DNA of 43,182 bases from Candidatus Binatus soli (GTDB taxonomy: Bacteria; Desulfobacterota; Binatia; Binatales; Binataceae): positions 1-43,182 of the forward strand of contig DLMJ01000027.1 of assembly GCA_002479255.1 (NCBI GenBank), written 5' to 3'. The first letter of the stretch is position 1. Each line of letters starts with the position of its first letter. Of this stretch, positions 8,516 through 15,949 are shown in pieces. Below the pieces are notes generated by a model, which was not told where the DNA came from, ran no database searches, and saw nothing but the letters and a program-made list of their open reading frames with translations. The position numbers and the translations under genes were made by a program.

Positions 8516-9483
8516 AGAACGGAAAGAACATTGCAGCGAAATGCACGCATAACGGCTTAACCGCCGCGAAGGGTCAGGCCTGTAAAGGCAAAACAAGAGC
8601 GGGGTCTAAGCTCCCTGAATTCGATGTTGCAGCGTTCCTAAACCATAGAGACTTAGCCCCAGTATACGTAACCAAGCTTGGCGCGTTGTTTGACGGTGAC
8701 GCTCTCGCCATTTTGCCTTCCATCGCGGCAGAGTGTGTCGACACTGTGTTTGCTGATCCACCTTTCAATATTGGCAAGAAATATGGTTTGGCGGTGAACG
8801 ACCGCCGGGCCGAGCATGATTATCTCAGGTGGTGTTATAGTTGGATCGACCAGAGCATAAGAATTTTGAAAAATGGCGGCTCATTGTTTTCGTACAACTT
8901 ACCGAAGTGGAACATCATTCTCGCGAACTTCCTACTCGAACGTGGCATGAGCTTTCGTGACTGGATCGTGGTTGATATTAAGCTGGGGTTACCGATCCCT
9001 GGTCGACTCTATCCCAGTCACTACAGTCTTTTATACTTTAGCAAAGGTAAGGCCAAAACATTTCACAATATCCGTACTCGCATTCAAAAGTGCCGTCACT
9101 GTGACGGAGACATAAGAGACTATGGCGGACACCGAAAAGCGCTCAACCCCAATGGAATAAACCTTACTGATGTTTGGCACGACATCTCCCCTGTTCGACA
9201 TTGGAAATTCAAATCTAAGAAGCGGAAGGCTAATGCCCTTTCGACTAAACTCCTCGACCGAGTTGTGGAGATGAGCACCGACGAAGGCGATTTGATACTT
9301 GACCCCTTCGCGGGAAGCGGCACAACGCTCGCCGTCTGCGAGACAAAGAAACGAAGGTGGATCGGGATCGAGATCGAATCATCGCAAGTAATAGTAGAGC
9401 GGCTCGAAGGGAAACAGCTTTTTCATTACAGGAACGAGGATTTCGTCGAGCAAGCGGATCTCGTGAAATCTCGGGCGAGGTAA
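8512..9483 (+). CDS. site-specific DNA methyltransferase, N4/N6 amino type (beta class)
   Basis: 323 residues. The catalytic motif IV DPPF (82-85) precedes the SAM-binding motif I DPFAGSGTT (about 264-272), the order that defines beta-class DNA amino-methyltransferases. A C-x2-C pair (CRHC, about 194-197) lies in the middle region, within the target-recognition area. The enzyme should methylate adenine N6 or cytosine N4 in a specific DNA sequence. ATG overlaps the previous stop (ATGA type). No recognisable restriction endonuclease is encoded beside it, so the two upstream genes are the only candidates for the partner activity. It could instead be an orphan regulatory methylase, but the tight operon argues against that. 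Confidence 0.93.
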   Translation: MKNGKNIAAKCTHNGLTAAKGQACKGKTRAGSKLPEFDVAAFLNHRDLAPVYVTKLGALFDGDALAILPSIAAECVDTVFADPPFNIGKKYGLAVNDRRAEHDYLRWCYSWIDQSIRILKNGGSLFSYNLPKWNIILANFLLERGMSFRDWIVVDIKLGLPIPGRLYPSHYSLLYFSKGKAKTFHNIRTRIQKCRHCDGDIRDYGGHRKALNPNGINLTDVWHDISPVRHWKFKSKKRKANALSTKLLDRVVEMSTDEGDLILDPFAGSGTTLAVCETKKRRWIGIEIESSQVIVERLEGKQLFHYRNEDFVEQADLVKSRAR

Positions 9484-9550
9484 ATCTCCCCTTAACCCTT
9501 CTAACAGGGCGAAGCCCGCATCCCGCGGCGGTGCCGATTCTCTTTTCACC

Positions 9551-9636
9551 TAACACTGGGTGCAGGGGTCACCCCTGCCCGCGCGCGACAACGGAGCGCG
9601 CTCTTAACACTGGGTGCAGCGGTCACCCCTGCCTCG
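9551..9636. repeat. intergenic palindromic repeat (copy C)
   Basis: Two GGGTGCAG(G/C)GGTCACCCCTGC palindromes (starting near 9558 and 9612) flank a CGCGCGACAACGGAGCGCG segment, with TTAACACTG joints. It is the same family as at 3.6 and 5.4 kb, in the orientation of copy A. It closes the right side of the three-gene module, 70 bases after the methyltransferase stop. Confidence 0.8.
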
Positions 9637-9685
9637 CATTTTATTAAAATTCGTAGTTGACTTAGAAAACGGGAATCCGGAGTCA

Positions 9686-11005
9686 ATGGACCAAATGGCC
9701 AATCGGCGCGTAGTGGTGGTGGGAGCAGGTATCGCGGGACTCAGCGCCGCGCTCCGTCTGCGCAATGCGGGCGCCGAGGTCACAGTATTCGAATCGAGCG
9801 ATCGCGTCGGCGGACGGACGAGTTCAGAGACCCACGACGGCTACCTATACGAGCGCGGGACGCAATTCTTCACTTCCACCTATCGCAACGCATTGGGGCT
9901 CATCAAGGAGATGGGACTCCAGGCCGAGCTGAGACCGACCAGTCCGTGGATAACGGTGTTCAAAGATGGGCGACCGCATCGGGTGCCCTCTGGACTGCTG
10001 TTTGCCGTGTATGCGTTGACCAGCGGACTGCTGAGCGTGCGGGACCTCGTTCGATTCACCTGGCATACCACCAGCTTGCGATGGCCGGCGCTCGATAACT
10101 ACTCGGCATGGGCGGACTACGACGACCAGGATGCTGCGAGTTGGAGCGCGCCGCGCTTGGGCCGGGGCGCGGAGTTCCTGCTCGAACCGGTACTCGCCGG
10201 TGGCATGATGCAGCGGATCGAGGATACCTCGCGCGCGTGCGCGCTGGCAGTGCTGGCGATTACCGCCAACGGCCGGAGCAAGGATATGACGCTGGCGCGC
10301 GGCAACGACTCGCTGCCCCGTGCGATGGCGGCGCGGGTCGATGTTAAACTTGAGGCTCCCGTCCAGGCGGTCGAAGCCACGCCCGACGGCGTGACGGTGC
10401 GGATGCCGTCAGAGACGGTGCGCGCTGACGCGGTGGTGCTGGCAACTACAGCTTCGGCGGCGGCCGGAATTTATCGCGCTGGAGACAGGATCGAACGCGA
10501 GCTCATGGCGACGCCCTACGGGTCGGTGATCAAGGTCGGTCTGGCGACGAAGCGCGACTGGTCCGGCGATCCGGGGCTCAGCAACGTGTGGGCGATGATG
10601 ATACCGCGCGCCGAGCGCCGACAAATTGTTTCCGTCACGATTGAATCGGCCAAGGACCCTGAGCGGGTGCCCAAGGGCGGCGAAATGCTCAACTTGTTCG
10701 TTACGCCGGATAACGCGGAGCGAATGATGGATTGGACGGATGAACAGGTGGTGAGCGCGGTCGCGGATGACGTCGAGCGGCTGTTCCCCGGAGCGTTCGC
10801 CGCGGAGAATTTCACGCGCGTTGTTCGTTGGCGAGAGGGGATGCCGAAATCGCCGGTCGGGCGCGCACGGGCGCTTGCCGAGTACCGCCGCACACGGCCG
10901 CGGGACTGCCGAGTGTGGTTGGCGGGCGATTACATGGGGATGCCGTTGCTCGAATCGGCGATCGAAACCGGCACTTGGGCGGCGCGCCGTATCGTGGAAG
11001 GCTGA
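9686..11005 (+). CDS. FAD-dependent amine-oxidase-type oxidoreductase (protoporphyrinogen-oxidase-like)
   Basis: 439 residues from ATG 9686 (GGAG at 9679-9682; ATG 9695 is an alternative with looser spacing). The N-terminus is a textbook dinucleotide-binding motif, VVVVGAGIAGLSAALRLRNAG, followed by VTVFESSDRVGGRTSS, the GGR(T/S) motif of the flavin amine oxidase superfamily. The C-terminal FAD contact WLAGDYMGMPLLESAIETG is present, as in HemG/HemY-type protoporphyrinogen oxidases and phytoene desaturase relatives. There is no signal peptide. The exact substrate is not decided by the sequence; no heme or carotenoid genes are adjacent. An in-frame extension to GTG 9614 falls inside the repeat and is unlikely. 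Confidence 0.88.
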   Translation: MDQMANRRVVVVGAGIAGLSAALRLRNAGAEVTVFESSDRVGGRTSSETHDGYLYERGTQFFTSTYRNALGLIKEMGLQAELRPTSPWITVFKDGRPHRVPSGLLFAVYALTSGLLSVRDLVRFTWHTTSLRWPALDNYSAWADYDDQDAASWSAPRLGRGAEFLLEPVLAGGMMQRIEDTSRACALAVLAITANGRSKDMTLARGNDSLPRAMAARVDVKLEAPVQAVEATPDGVTVRMPSETVRADAVVLATTASAAAGIYRAGDRIERELMATPYGSVIKVGLATKRDWSGDPGLSNVWAMMIPRAERRQIVSVTIESAKDPERVPKGGEMLNLFVTPDNAERMMDWTDEQVVSAVADDVERLFPGAFAAENFTRVVRWREGMPKSPVGRARALAEYRRTRPRDCRVWLAGDYMGMPLLESAIETGTWAARRIVEG

Positions 11006-11050
11006 GCGCAAGACCCGCGCTCCTCGCCTCAGGCCAGTTTTGGACAATCG

Positions 11051-11102
11051 AAAAAAAAGGCACGCATAGGCTTCACCATGAGGGCATGTGGCCAAGCGTG
11101 CC
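11051..11102 (-). terminator. candidate Rho-independent terminator (minus strand)
   Basis: Read on the minus strand, GGCACGC (11102-11096) pairs with GCGTGCC (11065-11059) and is followed directly by eight T residues (11058-11051). The 30-base interior can form a further short stem. It would stop transcripts coming leftward from the UbiA gene, though its distance from that stop is about 340 bases. It could instead be the end of a small RNA. Confidence 0.5.
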
Positions 11103-11103
11103 T

Positions 11104-11146
11104 TCGGCTCCATTCGGGGGAAACGGAGCCGACCATCTTTCTTTTA
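11104..11146 (+). terminator. candidate terminator for the FAD oxidoreductase gene
   Basis: TCGGCTCC (11104-11111) pairs perfectly with GGAGCCGA (11125-11132) over a 13-base loop, followed by CCATCTTTCTTTTA. It lies about 100 bp after the oxidoreductase stop, between convergent genes. The T-run is imperfect. Confidence 0.35.
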
Positions 11147-11440
11147 GTAATTGTGCGCGGAAAATGCCACCAGTGGTGCGTCACGAACGGAACCATTTTG
11201 AACGATTGCATCGCTCACCGCATATTGAGCCAGCACCCATCGTCCGGATGAACGAACGTAATCCTCGTAGATCGGAGCGCGCTTGGGATTAAAATCCATC
11301 TTAAAATCCATCTATGGAACTGATGAAGGAGATGCGCATTAAAATGCGGCGCACCACGGTCGTCGTCATTCTCATCGCCTCGCGTAAGATTTGTCTCTGC
11401 CCCAGATGATGCGCCCGATAGCGACTGTGGAGGCGGCGGA
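11147..11440. other. non-coding region between convergent genes
   Basis: No gene recognised. The only notable points are a direct repeat TTAAAATCCATC near 11290-11313 and the structured segment to its left. The 60-codon minus-strand ORF at 11029-11211 reads through the terminator T-run as Phe codons and is not credible. Confidence 0.4.
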
Positions 11441-12463
11441 CTACATACCGAAGATCCAGTTCAGGAAAAGACCGAGTACGAACAGCGCGCCGGCGCGCCG
11501 CGTATGCACGAAGGCCGCCGACACATACCACAGCGGCCATACCGGATATCCTGGCGGCGGCGAACTCGGCTTGGGCTCCGAATAAACCTTGAGCACCCGC
11601 AAGAGCATCGGCAGCCCGCCCAGCACGACCAGGGCGCCGAGCCCGAGCGTACCCGTCAGGACCATCGCTACGACAACTAAGTAGAACGAAATCATCAGCG
11701 CCTGGTTGAGGAGGAGCGCCCGCTTCTCGCCGAGGATCACCGGCAACGTGCGCACGCCCTTTCCGGAATCGTAGGGAAGTTTGTCGATGTGCTTGCCTAT
11801 AAGTACGCTCGTCACGAGGATCGCGTAGGGAAGCGACGCAACCCAGACCCAGGCAGGTACCCCGCCAGTCGTGACGAAATACGTGCCACCGACCATCAGC
11901 GGGCCCCATACGATGAACACGCCGGGCTCGCCCAGTCCGAGATGCTTTAAACGCACCGGTGGCGCAACGTAAAACACGCTGATGAACAGTCCAGCCAATG
12001 CGAACAGGACCACCGCCCATCCGCGCACCGCGAAGAGGAAAACCATAATTGCCGCGTCGATCAGGTTGAGCACGACGATGGCGCGTATGAGCTCTGTCCT
12101 GGTAACCCAGCCCGCGAGCACGGGATGGGGCGCATACAATGCACGCGGCGCTAGCACCGTGTCGATGCCGCCGGTCAGATCGAAGTAGTCGTTGATGAGA
12201 TTGTTGCAGGCGTGCGCGACGCCCAGCCCGATCAGACTGAGGATGAAATATAACCAGTTCGGATTGGCCGCGCGCGTAGCAAGCAGCCCGCCGATAAGTC
12301 CTGACGTCAGCGTCATCGGGATAACGCCCGCGCGCGTGATGATGAGCCATCGCGAGACGCCGTCCATGCGCTCGTCGGGCAGGTTCATCGTGAGCAGCGC
12401 CTCGCGCCAGTTCTTGAGCCGCTCAGTCCAGTCGATAGGATGGGGTTTTACTAACTCTGCCAT
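11441..12463 (-). CDS. UbiA-family prenyltransferase (MenA/dihydroxynaphthoate-type)
   Basis: 340 residues and strongly hydrophobic with about eight to nine membrane spans, which fits UbiA enzymes of the inner membrane. The first Asp-rich Mg-diphosphate motif is NNLINDYFD (87-95), and the second is DKLPYDSGKG (227-236). These enzymes attach polyprenyl chains to aromatic acceptors, as in menaquinone or ubiquinone synthesis. The NDYFD form and the C-terminal motif are more like MenA than UbiA, but the acceptor cannot be fixed from sequence. A 35-residue cytosolic N-terminal extension precedes the first span. No quinone-pathway genes are beside it; the small lipoprotein upstream is on the same strand, 77 bp away. 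Confidence 0.9.
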   Translation of the reverse strand: MAELVKPHPIDWTERLKNWREALLTMNLPDERMDGVSRWLIITRAGVIPMTLTSGLIGGLLATRAANPNWLYFILSLIGLGVAHACNNLINDYFDLTGGIDTVLAPRALYAPHPVLAGWVTRTELIRAIVVLNLIDAAIMVFLFAVRGWAVVLFALAGLFISVFYVAPPVRLKHLGLGEPGVFIVWGPLMVGGTYFVTTGGVPAWVWVASLPYAILVTSVLIGKHIDKLPYDSGKGVRTLPVILGEKRALLLNQALMISFYLVVVAMVLTGTLGLGALVVLGGLPMLLRVLKVYSEPKPSSPPPGYPVWPLWYVSAAFVHTRRAGALFVLGLFLNWIFGM

Positions 12464-12540
12464 GATTCAGCTTTTCGATGGGCACGGCGGCTTTGGCCGC
12501 GATGCCGGGTATGAGCAGCCTGATGGATTCGAATGCGCCA

Positions 12541-12810
12541 TCACTGAACGTAGTAACCGCCTGTAGGGGTCAACCGGTATGGTGTGTTCTTATCCGGAGG
12601 CGTGTACGTCCCCTGCGCGGCGGCGTTGCCAGGCTGGGTGCTCGTGGTCGTGCTTGAATTCGTAGCTGGCGCCAACACCGACGGATTCGCACTCATGGAT
12701 TCGCTGGTCGTCGTGGTTTCCGTGACATGAGTACTAGGCGCACAGCCGGCCAGCCACACCATCGCAATAGCAACACAAATAGCCACTGCGGAATTAGTTG
12801 TGTATTTCAT
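12541..12810 (-). CDS. small Thr/Ser-rich lipoprotein
   Basis: 89 residues. A lipoprotein signal peptide ends in the lipobox LAGC (about residues 20-23), so mature protein would be anchored by the lipidated Cys. The rest is low-complexity Thr/Ser/Pro and ends in TPTGGYYVQ. No catalytic domain is visible, and the function is unknown. It is transcribed in the same direction as the UbiA gene and could share its transcript. Divergent from the acyl-CoA dehydrogenase gene. Confidence 0.72.
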   Translation of the reverse strand: MKYTTNSAVAICVAIAMVWLAGCAPSTHVTETTTTSESMSANPSVLAPATNSSTTTSTQPGNAAAQGTYTPPDKNTPYRLTPTGGYYVQ

Positions 12811-12982
12811 TGTTCAGGCTCCGGTTTATTTTGTTCTCGACAAAATGCGACAGAAAACAAAAGTCCGACCTGAGATTACGCGCTTCCCGCGGCGCTGCAA
12901 AGGCCGTGGAACAAAACCCGCCTGGAACCTTGCACAGGGAGGCCGTCGGGTCTATAGAGCGCACAAACGAGGACATCCATAG

Positions 12983-14233
12983 ATGGAAACCGCCGCGCAT
13001 GTGTACGAAGCCTTTGAGTACGATCTAAGCCTGACCGCCGAGCAACTGCAAATCCGCGACACTGCTCGCCGTTTCGCCGCCGAGGTACTGCGTCCCGCCG
13101 GCATTGCGATCGACAGGATGACGCCTGAGGCGGCGATCGCGCCGGGCTCGCCGCTTTACAGGGTTCTGACCCAGGCGGCTGAGCTGGGCTTTACCAAGCT
13201 CAACGCACCCGCGGCGCTTGGCGGGCTTGAGGCGTCGCCCGCAACCGCGCACATGGTGCTCGAGGAATTGTCGTGGGGAAACGTTGGGCTGGCCGGCGCC
13301 ATTTTTCTTGCTCCCTATCCTGCAGGAGCCGCACTGGCGACCGGTAATAGCGAGTTAATCGCCGAGTTCTCAGCGCCCTACTTCAGCCAGGCGGGCGCCT
13401 CGATTATCGGATGCTGGGCGATCACGGAACCGGATCACGGCTCCGACCAGCTTGGCGTGATGCGGCCCGACCTCAAAGTAAAAGGCCGTGGCAACCTGAT
13501 CGCACGGCGCGACGGAGACTCGTGGGTCCTAAGCGGGCAGAAATCCTCCTGGGTATCCAACGCACCCATCGCAACCGTGGCCGTTGTGAACGTGCAGCTC
13601 GGCTCGAGCGACGGACTGGACAACGGTGGCGTATGCTTCGTGCCGCTCAATCTTCCCGGAATATCGCGCGGGCGTCCCCTCGACAAGCATGCATTTCGCT
13701 CTTTGCCGCAAGGCGAGATTTTCTTCGATGAGGTCCGCATCCCGCGCCGCTACATGATCGCCGAGGGTGCTAACTATCCCGCCCATGTCGAGGCCACTCT
13801 CACCGCCTTCAACGCGGCGGTCGGGACGCTCGCGACCGGGATCGCGCGCGCGGCCTTCGATTGCGCGCTCGCCTACACCAAAACGCGCATCCAGGGCGGA
13901 CGTCCCATCTTCGAGCATCAATCGGTGCGTGCCAGGCTGTTCCGGATGGCGTCATTGGTTCGAGCCTCTCACGCGCTCTCGCGCGACGTTTACGTTTACA
14001 ACATCACCCGGCTTTCGCGAGGCGAGCCCGCACGCCTCGATCACTCGATCACCTCGAAGGTCTTTTGCTCAGACGCGGCGTTCGAGGTCGCGACCATGGC
14101 GGTGCAGCTTCACGGCGGTAACGGAATGACCCGCGAGTACGCGGCCGAGATGTTCCTGCGCGACGCCACTGCGTGCACGATCGCGGACGGCGAGAACAAT
14201 TACCTGGGCCTGATCGCGGCCTCGATGCTGTAG
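12983..14233 (+). CDS. acyl-CoA dehydrogenase family protein
   Basis: 416 residues, the normal size. The N-terminal helical domain, the mid-domain FAD/substrate strand signature (GCWAITEPDHGSD near 142-154), and the C-terminal VQLHGGNGMTREYAAEMFLRD block are all present. It is expected to oxidise an acyl-CoA to the enoyl-CoA with FAD, passing electrons to ETF. The segment that usually reads IYEGT, with the catalytic Glu in many family members, reads IADGENN here. So the base may be elsewhere (as in isovaleryl- or long-chain enzymes) or the reaction may differ. The SnoaL-like gene follows 49 bp downstream on the same strand, suggesting a two-gene operon. Confidence 0.9.
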   Translation: METAAHVYEAFEYDLSLTAEQLQIRDTARRFAAEVLRPAGIAIDRMTPEAAIAPGSPLYRVLTQAAELGFTKLNAPAALGGLEASPATAHMVLEELSWGNVGLAGAIFLAPYPAGAALATGNSELIAEFSAPYFSQAGASIIGCWAITEPDHGSDQLGVMRPDLKVKGRGNLIARRDGDSWVLSGQKSSWVSNAPIATVAVVNVQLGSSDGLDNGGVCFVPLNLPGISRGRPLDKHAFRSLPQGEIFFDEVRIPRRYMIAEGANYPAHVEATLTAFNAAVGTLATGIARAAFDCALAYTKTRIQGGRPIFEHQSVRARLFRMASLVRASHALSRDVYVYNITRLSRGEPARLDHSITSKVFCSDAAFEVATMAVQLHGGNGMTREYAAEMFLRDATACTIADGENNYLGLIAASML

Positions 14234-14282
14234 CGAAGTCCGCCCGCCGGAATCCGGACAAAAACGGGAGGGGAAAAAAGCG

Positions 14283-14801
14283 TTGGACACCATCGGCTCT
14301 AGCATCGAACAACGACTCCGGATTCTCGAGGATCGCGAGCAGATTCGCGAACTCGCGGCCACTTACTGCTTTCTCGTGGACGACGGGCGTTTCGACGAAC
14401 TCGTTGAGCGCCTCTTCACGGAGGACGCGTGCTGCGACTTTCGTGGCGCGGGTGGCGAACAGATGGCGCCGATGGTGTCGCGCGGGCGCGCCGAGCTCCG
14501 AAATTTCTTCACCGTCATGGTGCCGGCTGCGCTGCGCGACATGGCGCACACGGTCCACAATCATCGCGTCTCCATCGACGGCGACCGCGCGTCAGGCGAC
14601 TGCTATTTCGAGCTTACCGCCGTCGATCGGACCTCCGGCGAAGCGGTAGTCGGCGCGGGCCGCTACTTCGATCGCTACCGGCGCGACGCAGGCGCGTGGC
14701 GCTTCGAGATGCGCAATGCCGCGATTTTCTTCATCGCACCGCTTCGCGAAGGATGGGCGAAGCAACGATTCCTGAACACATTCGCCCGAGTCAGGATGTA
14801 G
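14283..14801 (+). CDS. SnoaL-like / NTF2-fold protein
   Basis: 172 residues starting at a TTG; GGGAGGGG at 14266-14273 lies nine bases upstream and decides the start. The sequence shows the typical SnoaL_4 pattern: ILEDREQIRELAATYCFLVDDGRFDELVERLFTEDA would be the N-terminal helices, then a HTVHNHRVSIDGDRASGDCYFEL strand region, then GRYFDRYRRDAGAWRFEMR. Members are small cone-shaped hydratases, dehydratases, isomerases or steroid/aromatic-binding proteins (for example BaiE-like). His residues in HTVHNH are candidates for the active site. Coupling to an acyl-CoA dehydrogenase suggests a role in side-chain or ring degradation of a steroid-like or aromatic CoA ester, which is inference. Confidence 0.82.
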   Translation: MDTIGSSIEQRLRILEDREQIRELAATYCFLVDDGRFDELVERLFTEDACCDFRGAGGEQMAPMVSRGRAELRNFFTVMVPAALRDMAHTVHNHRVSIDGDRASGDCYFELTAVDRTSGEAVVGAGRYFDRYRRDAGAWRFEMRNAAIFFIAPLREGWAKQRFLNTFARVRM

Positions 14802-14965
14802 CGTTCCGCGCGACTTGTTACCTGCATCGCCCGCTTTGTTGTTGGAGGTGTCGCAGACACACGGCCGCGCGCCTGGCGCGGGTGAGGTTGCAGATTTTAC
14901 CTTAGCGTGGCGCAGCCCGCTTGGTCCGCGACGCGCATCGGCGTAACTTTCTCACTTGTCCGGGT

Positions 14966-15004
14966 GCCCCCTTAGCTCAGATGGATAGAGCACAGGATTC
15001 CTAA
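14966..15004 (+). tRNA. 5' half of tRNA-Arg(CCT), split after the anticodon loop (attachment-site remnant)
   Basis: The acceptor strand GCCCCCT (14966-14972), TA, D-arm GCTC-AGATGGATA-GAGC (14975-14991), anticodon 5' strand CAGGA (14993-14997) and loop TTCCTAA (14998-15004, anticodon CCT) are all intact. The following bases GCTTG cannot pair with CAGGA, and no T-arm follows. The break sits exactly at the anticodon-loop end, a common crossover point for tyrosine integrases. A rebuilt tRNA would be expected at the far end of the inserted element, outside this window. Confidence 0.8.
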
Positions 15005-15109
15005 GCTTGGCCGCCATGTTTTCCGAGATCAGCTCATGTCATATAATGCAGGAAATATAAGGGTTTTTGGCCAACCGGCATCATCCCAGATCCTGTGGAT
15101 AAATCCGGA
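15005..15109. other. left junction of the putative integrated element
   Basis: AT-richer sequence directly abutting the tRNA half, with no gene. It contains the palindrome TTGGCCAA (15067-15074). It may include part of attL and integrase-binding sites. Confidence 0.4.
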
Positions 15110-15131
15110 AGTGGGCACTGAGTGGGCACTG
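15110..15131 (+). repeat. 11-bp tandem direct repeat (AGTGGGCACTG x2)
   Basis: Two perfect copies at 15110-15120 and 15121-15131, followed by a partial third (AGCGCACT). The 11-bp spacing is close to one helical turn, as for side-by-side protein-binding sites. It lies about 100 bp inside the tRNA junction, so arm-type integrase sites are one possibility. Confidence 0.7.
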
Positions 15132-15170
15132 AGCGCACTCATTTTTCGAGCGCCCGTACATCCAGAGATA

Positions 15171-15200
15171 TTGACGAATGGATGGATAAACGTACATACT
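15171..15200 (+). promoter_or_regulatory. candidate promoter of the BrnT/BrnA cassette
   Basis: TTGACG at 15171-15176 (five of six -35 bases), an 18-base spacer, and CATACT at 15195-15200 (four of six -10 bases). This would place transcription start about 20 bases before the brnT ATG. Direct repeats CGTACAT at 15155-15161 and 15191-15197 flank it and could be operator half-sites for the self-repressing antitoxin. Confidence 0.4.
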
Positions 15201-15226
15201 TAACGAGCCCAGCGGCTGAGACCTAA

Positions 15227-15535
15227 ATGCGGATAGCGGGATTCGACTGGGATGAAAGCAACCGGTCCAAGTGCCAGAAGCACGGCGTTTCGACGGCCGC
15301 GATCGAATTCCTATTTCACAGGCCGATCGCCGTTTTACCGGATCCCCTGCACTCGAAACCTGAGGAACGCTTCAAGGCAATTGGCAAGACCGATAAAGGT
15401 CGCGGGATTCTCGTCGTGTTCACCCTGCGGACGCAGCGCGGCAAAACACTCATTCGGCCGATCAGCGCACGGTACATGCACAGGAAGGAAATGGACCACT
15501 ATGAAAAAGAAACTGCCACGCTTCCGAAGCGATAA
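15227..15535 (+). CDS. brnT: BrnT-family ribonuclease toxin
   Basis: 102 residues, the usual size of DUF497/BrnT toxins. The family pattern is clear: FDWDESNRSKCQKHGVS at the N-terminus, then ERFKAIGKTDKGRGILVVFTLR, then IRPISARYMHRKEMDHYE, where the SAR and KE residues belong to the RelE-like active face. BrnT cleaves RNA and blocks translation when free of its antitoxin. The coding end overlaps the antitoxin start by 35 bp, which ensures coupled synthesis. It is the first gene inside the putative element, where toxin-antitoxin pairs commonly stabilise the element after integration. Confidence 0.9.
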   Translation: MRIAGFDWDESNRSKCQKHGVSTAAIEFLFHRPIAVLPDPLHSKPEERFKAIGKTDKGRGILVVFTLRTQRGKTLIRPISARYMHRKEMDHYEKETATLPKR

Positions 15536-15758
15536 AGAAGCCGAGGACTTTGTCGAAAAGGCCGATCTGACCGAGTACGACTTGTCCGCGATGCGACCGA
15601 TCCGCTTCGAGTTTCAGCCCAAGAGCGAGCGAGTCAACATGCGCGTGCCCCGGCAACTGCTCGATGCGGTGCGGGCCTCCGCGGCCAAGGCGGGAGTTCC
15701 CTACCAGCGCTTCATCCGCCAGGCGCTGGAGGACGCGGTACAGCGGAAACGTGCGTGA
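15501..15758 (+). CDS. brnA: BrnA-type (CopG/RHH) antitoxin
   Basis: 85 residues from the ATG at 15501. The C-terminal half has the ribbon-helix-helix pattern VNMRVPRQLLDAVRASAAKAGVPYQRFIRQALEDAV seen in BrnA/CopG repressors. The N-terminal part would wrap the toxin. As in other BrnTA pairs, the toxin gene comes first, and the BrnT-BrnA complex is expected to repress its own promoter. The stop overlaps the start of the HigB remnant (GTGA). Confidence 0.88.
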   Translation: MKKKLPRFRSDKEAEDFVEKADLTEYDLSAMRPIRFEFQPKSERVNMRVPRQLLDAVRASAAKAGVPYQRFIRQALEDAVQRKRA

Positions 15759-15946
15759 CATCGGAAATTGGAGCGAGACGTCTGAACTATAGAATTCTTT
15801 ACTTCTTTCACGGGAGAGTCGCAGCAATCCTCGCGCACGGTCTGACAAAAGAGGATCGAGTTCCCGGCGCCGCCATCGACGCGGCATTTATGCGGAAGCA
15901 AAGATACGAGCAGGATCGCAAGCTCCACACGTTTGAGAAGTCGTGA
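15755..15946 (+). pseudogene. 5'-truncated HigB/RelE-type (Gp49-like) toxin remnant
   Basis: 63 codons from a GTG overlapping the BrnA stop. YRILYFFHGRVAAILAHGLTKED, then FMRKQRYEQDR near the end, match the C-terminal half of HigB/Gp49-type toxins, in which the full protein is about 100-115 residues. The N-terminal half is absent, and the first 10 codons do not match the family, so the gene looks deleted up to its middle by the join with the BrnTA cassette. Activity is unlikely. The partner antitoxin gene is intact four bases downstream. Confidence 0.7.
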
Positions 15947-15949
15947 ACG

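Noticed and set aside
15085..15100. Possible oriT nick site (ATCCTG, as in MOBP elements) after a TTGGCCAA palindrome
   Set aside because: A six-base match alone is expected by chance, and the dyad is not in the right place to be convincing.
15005..15226. Search for the 3' half of tRNA-Arg or an integrase near the junction
   Set aside because: None found; no T-arm and no tyrosine-recombinase motif is present in this window.
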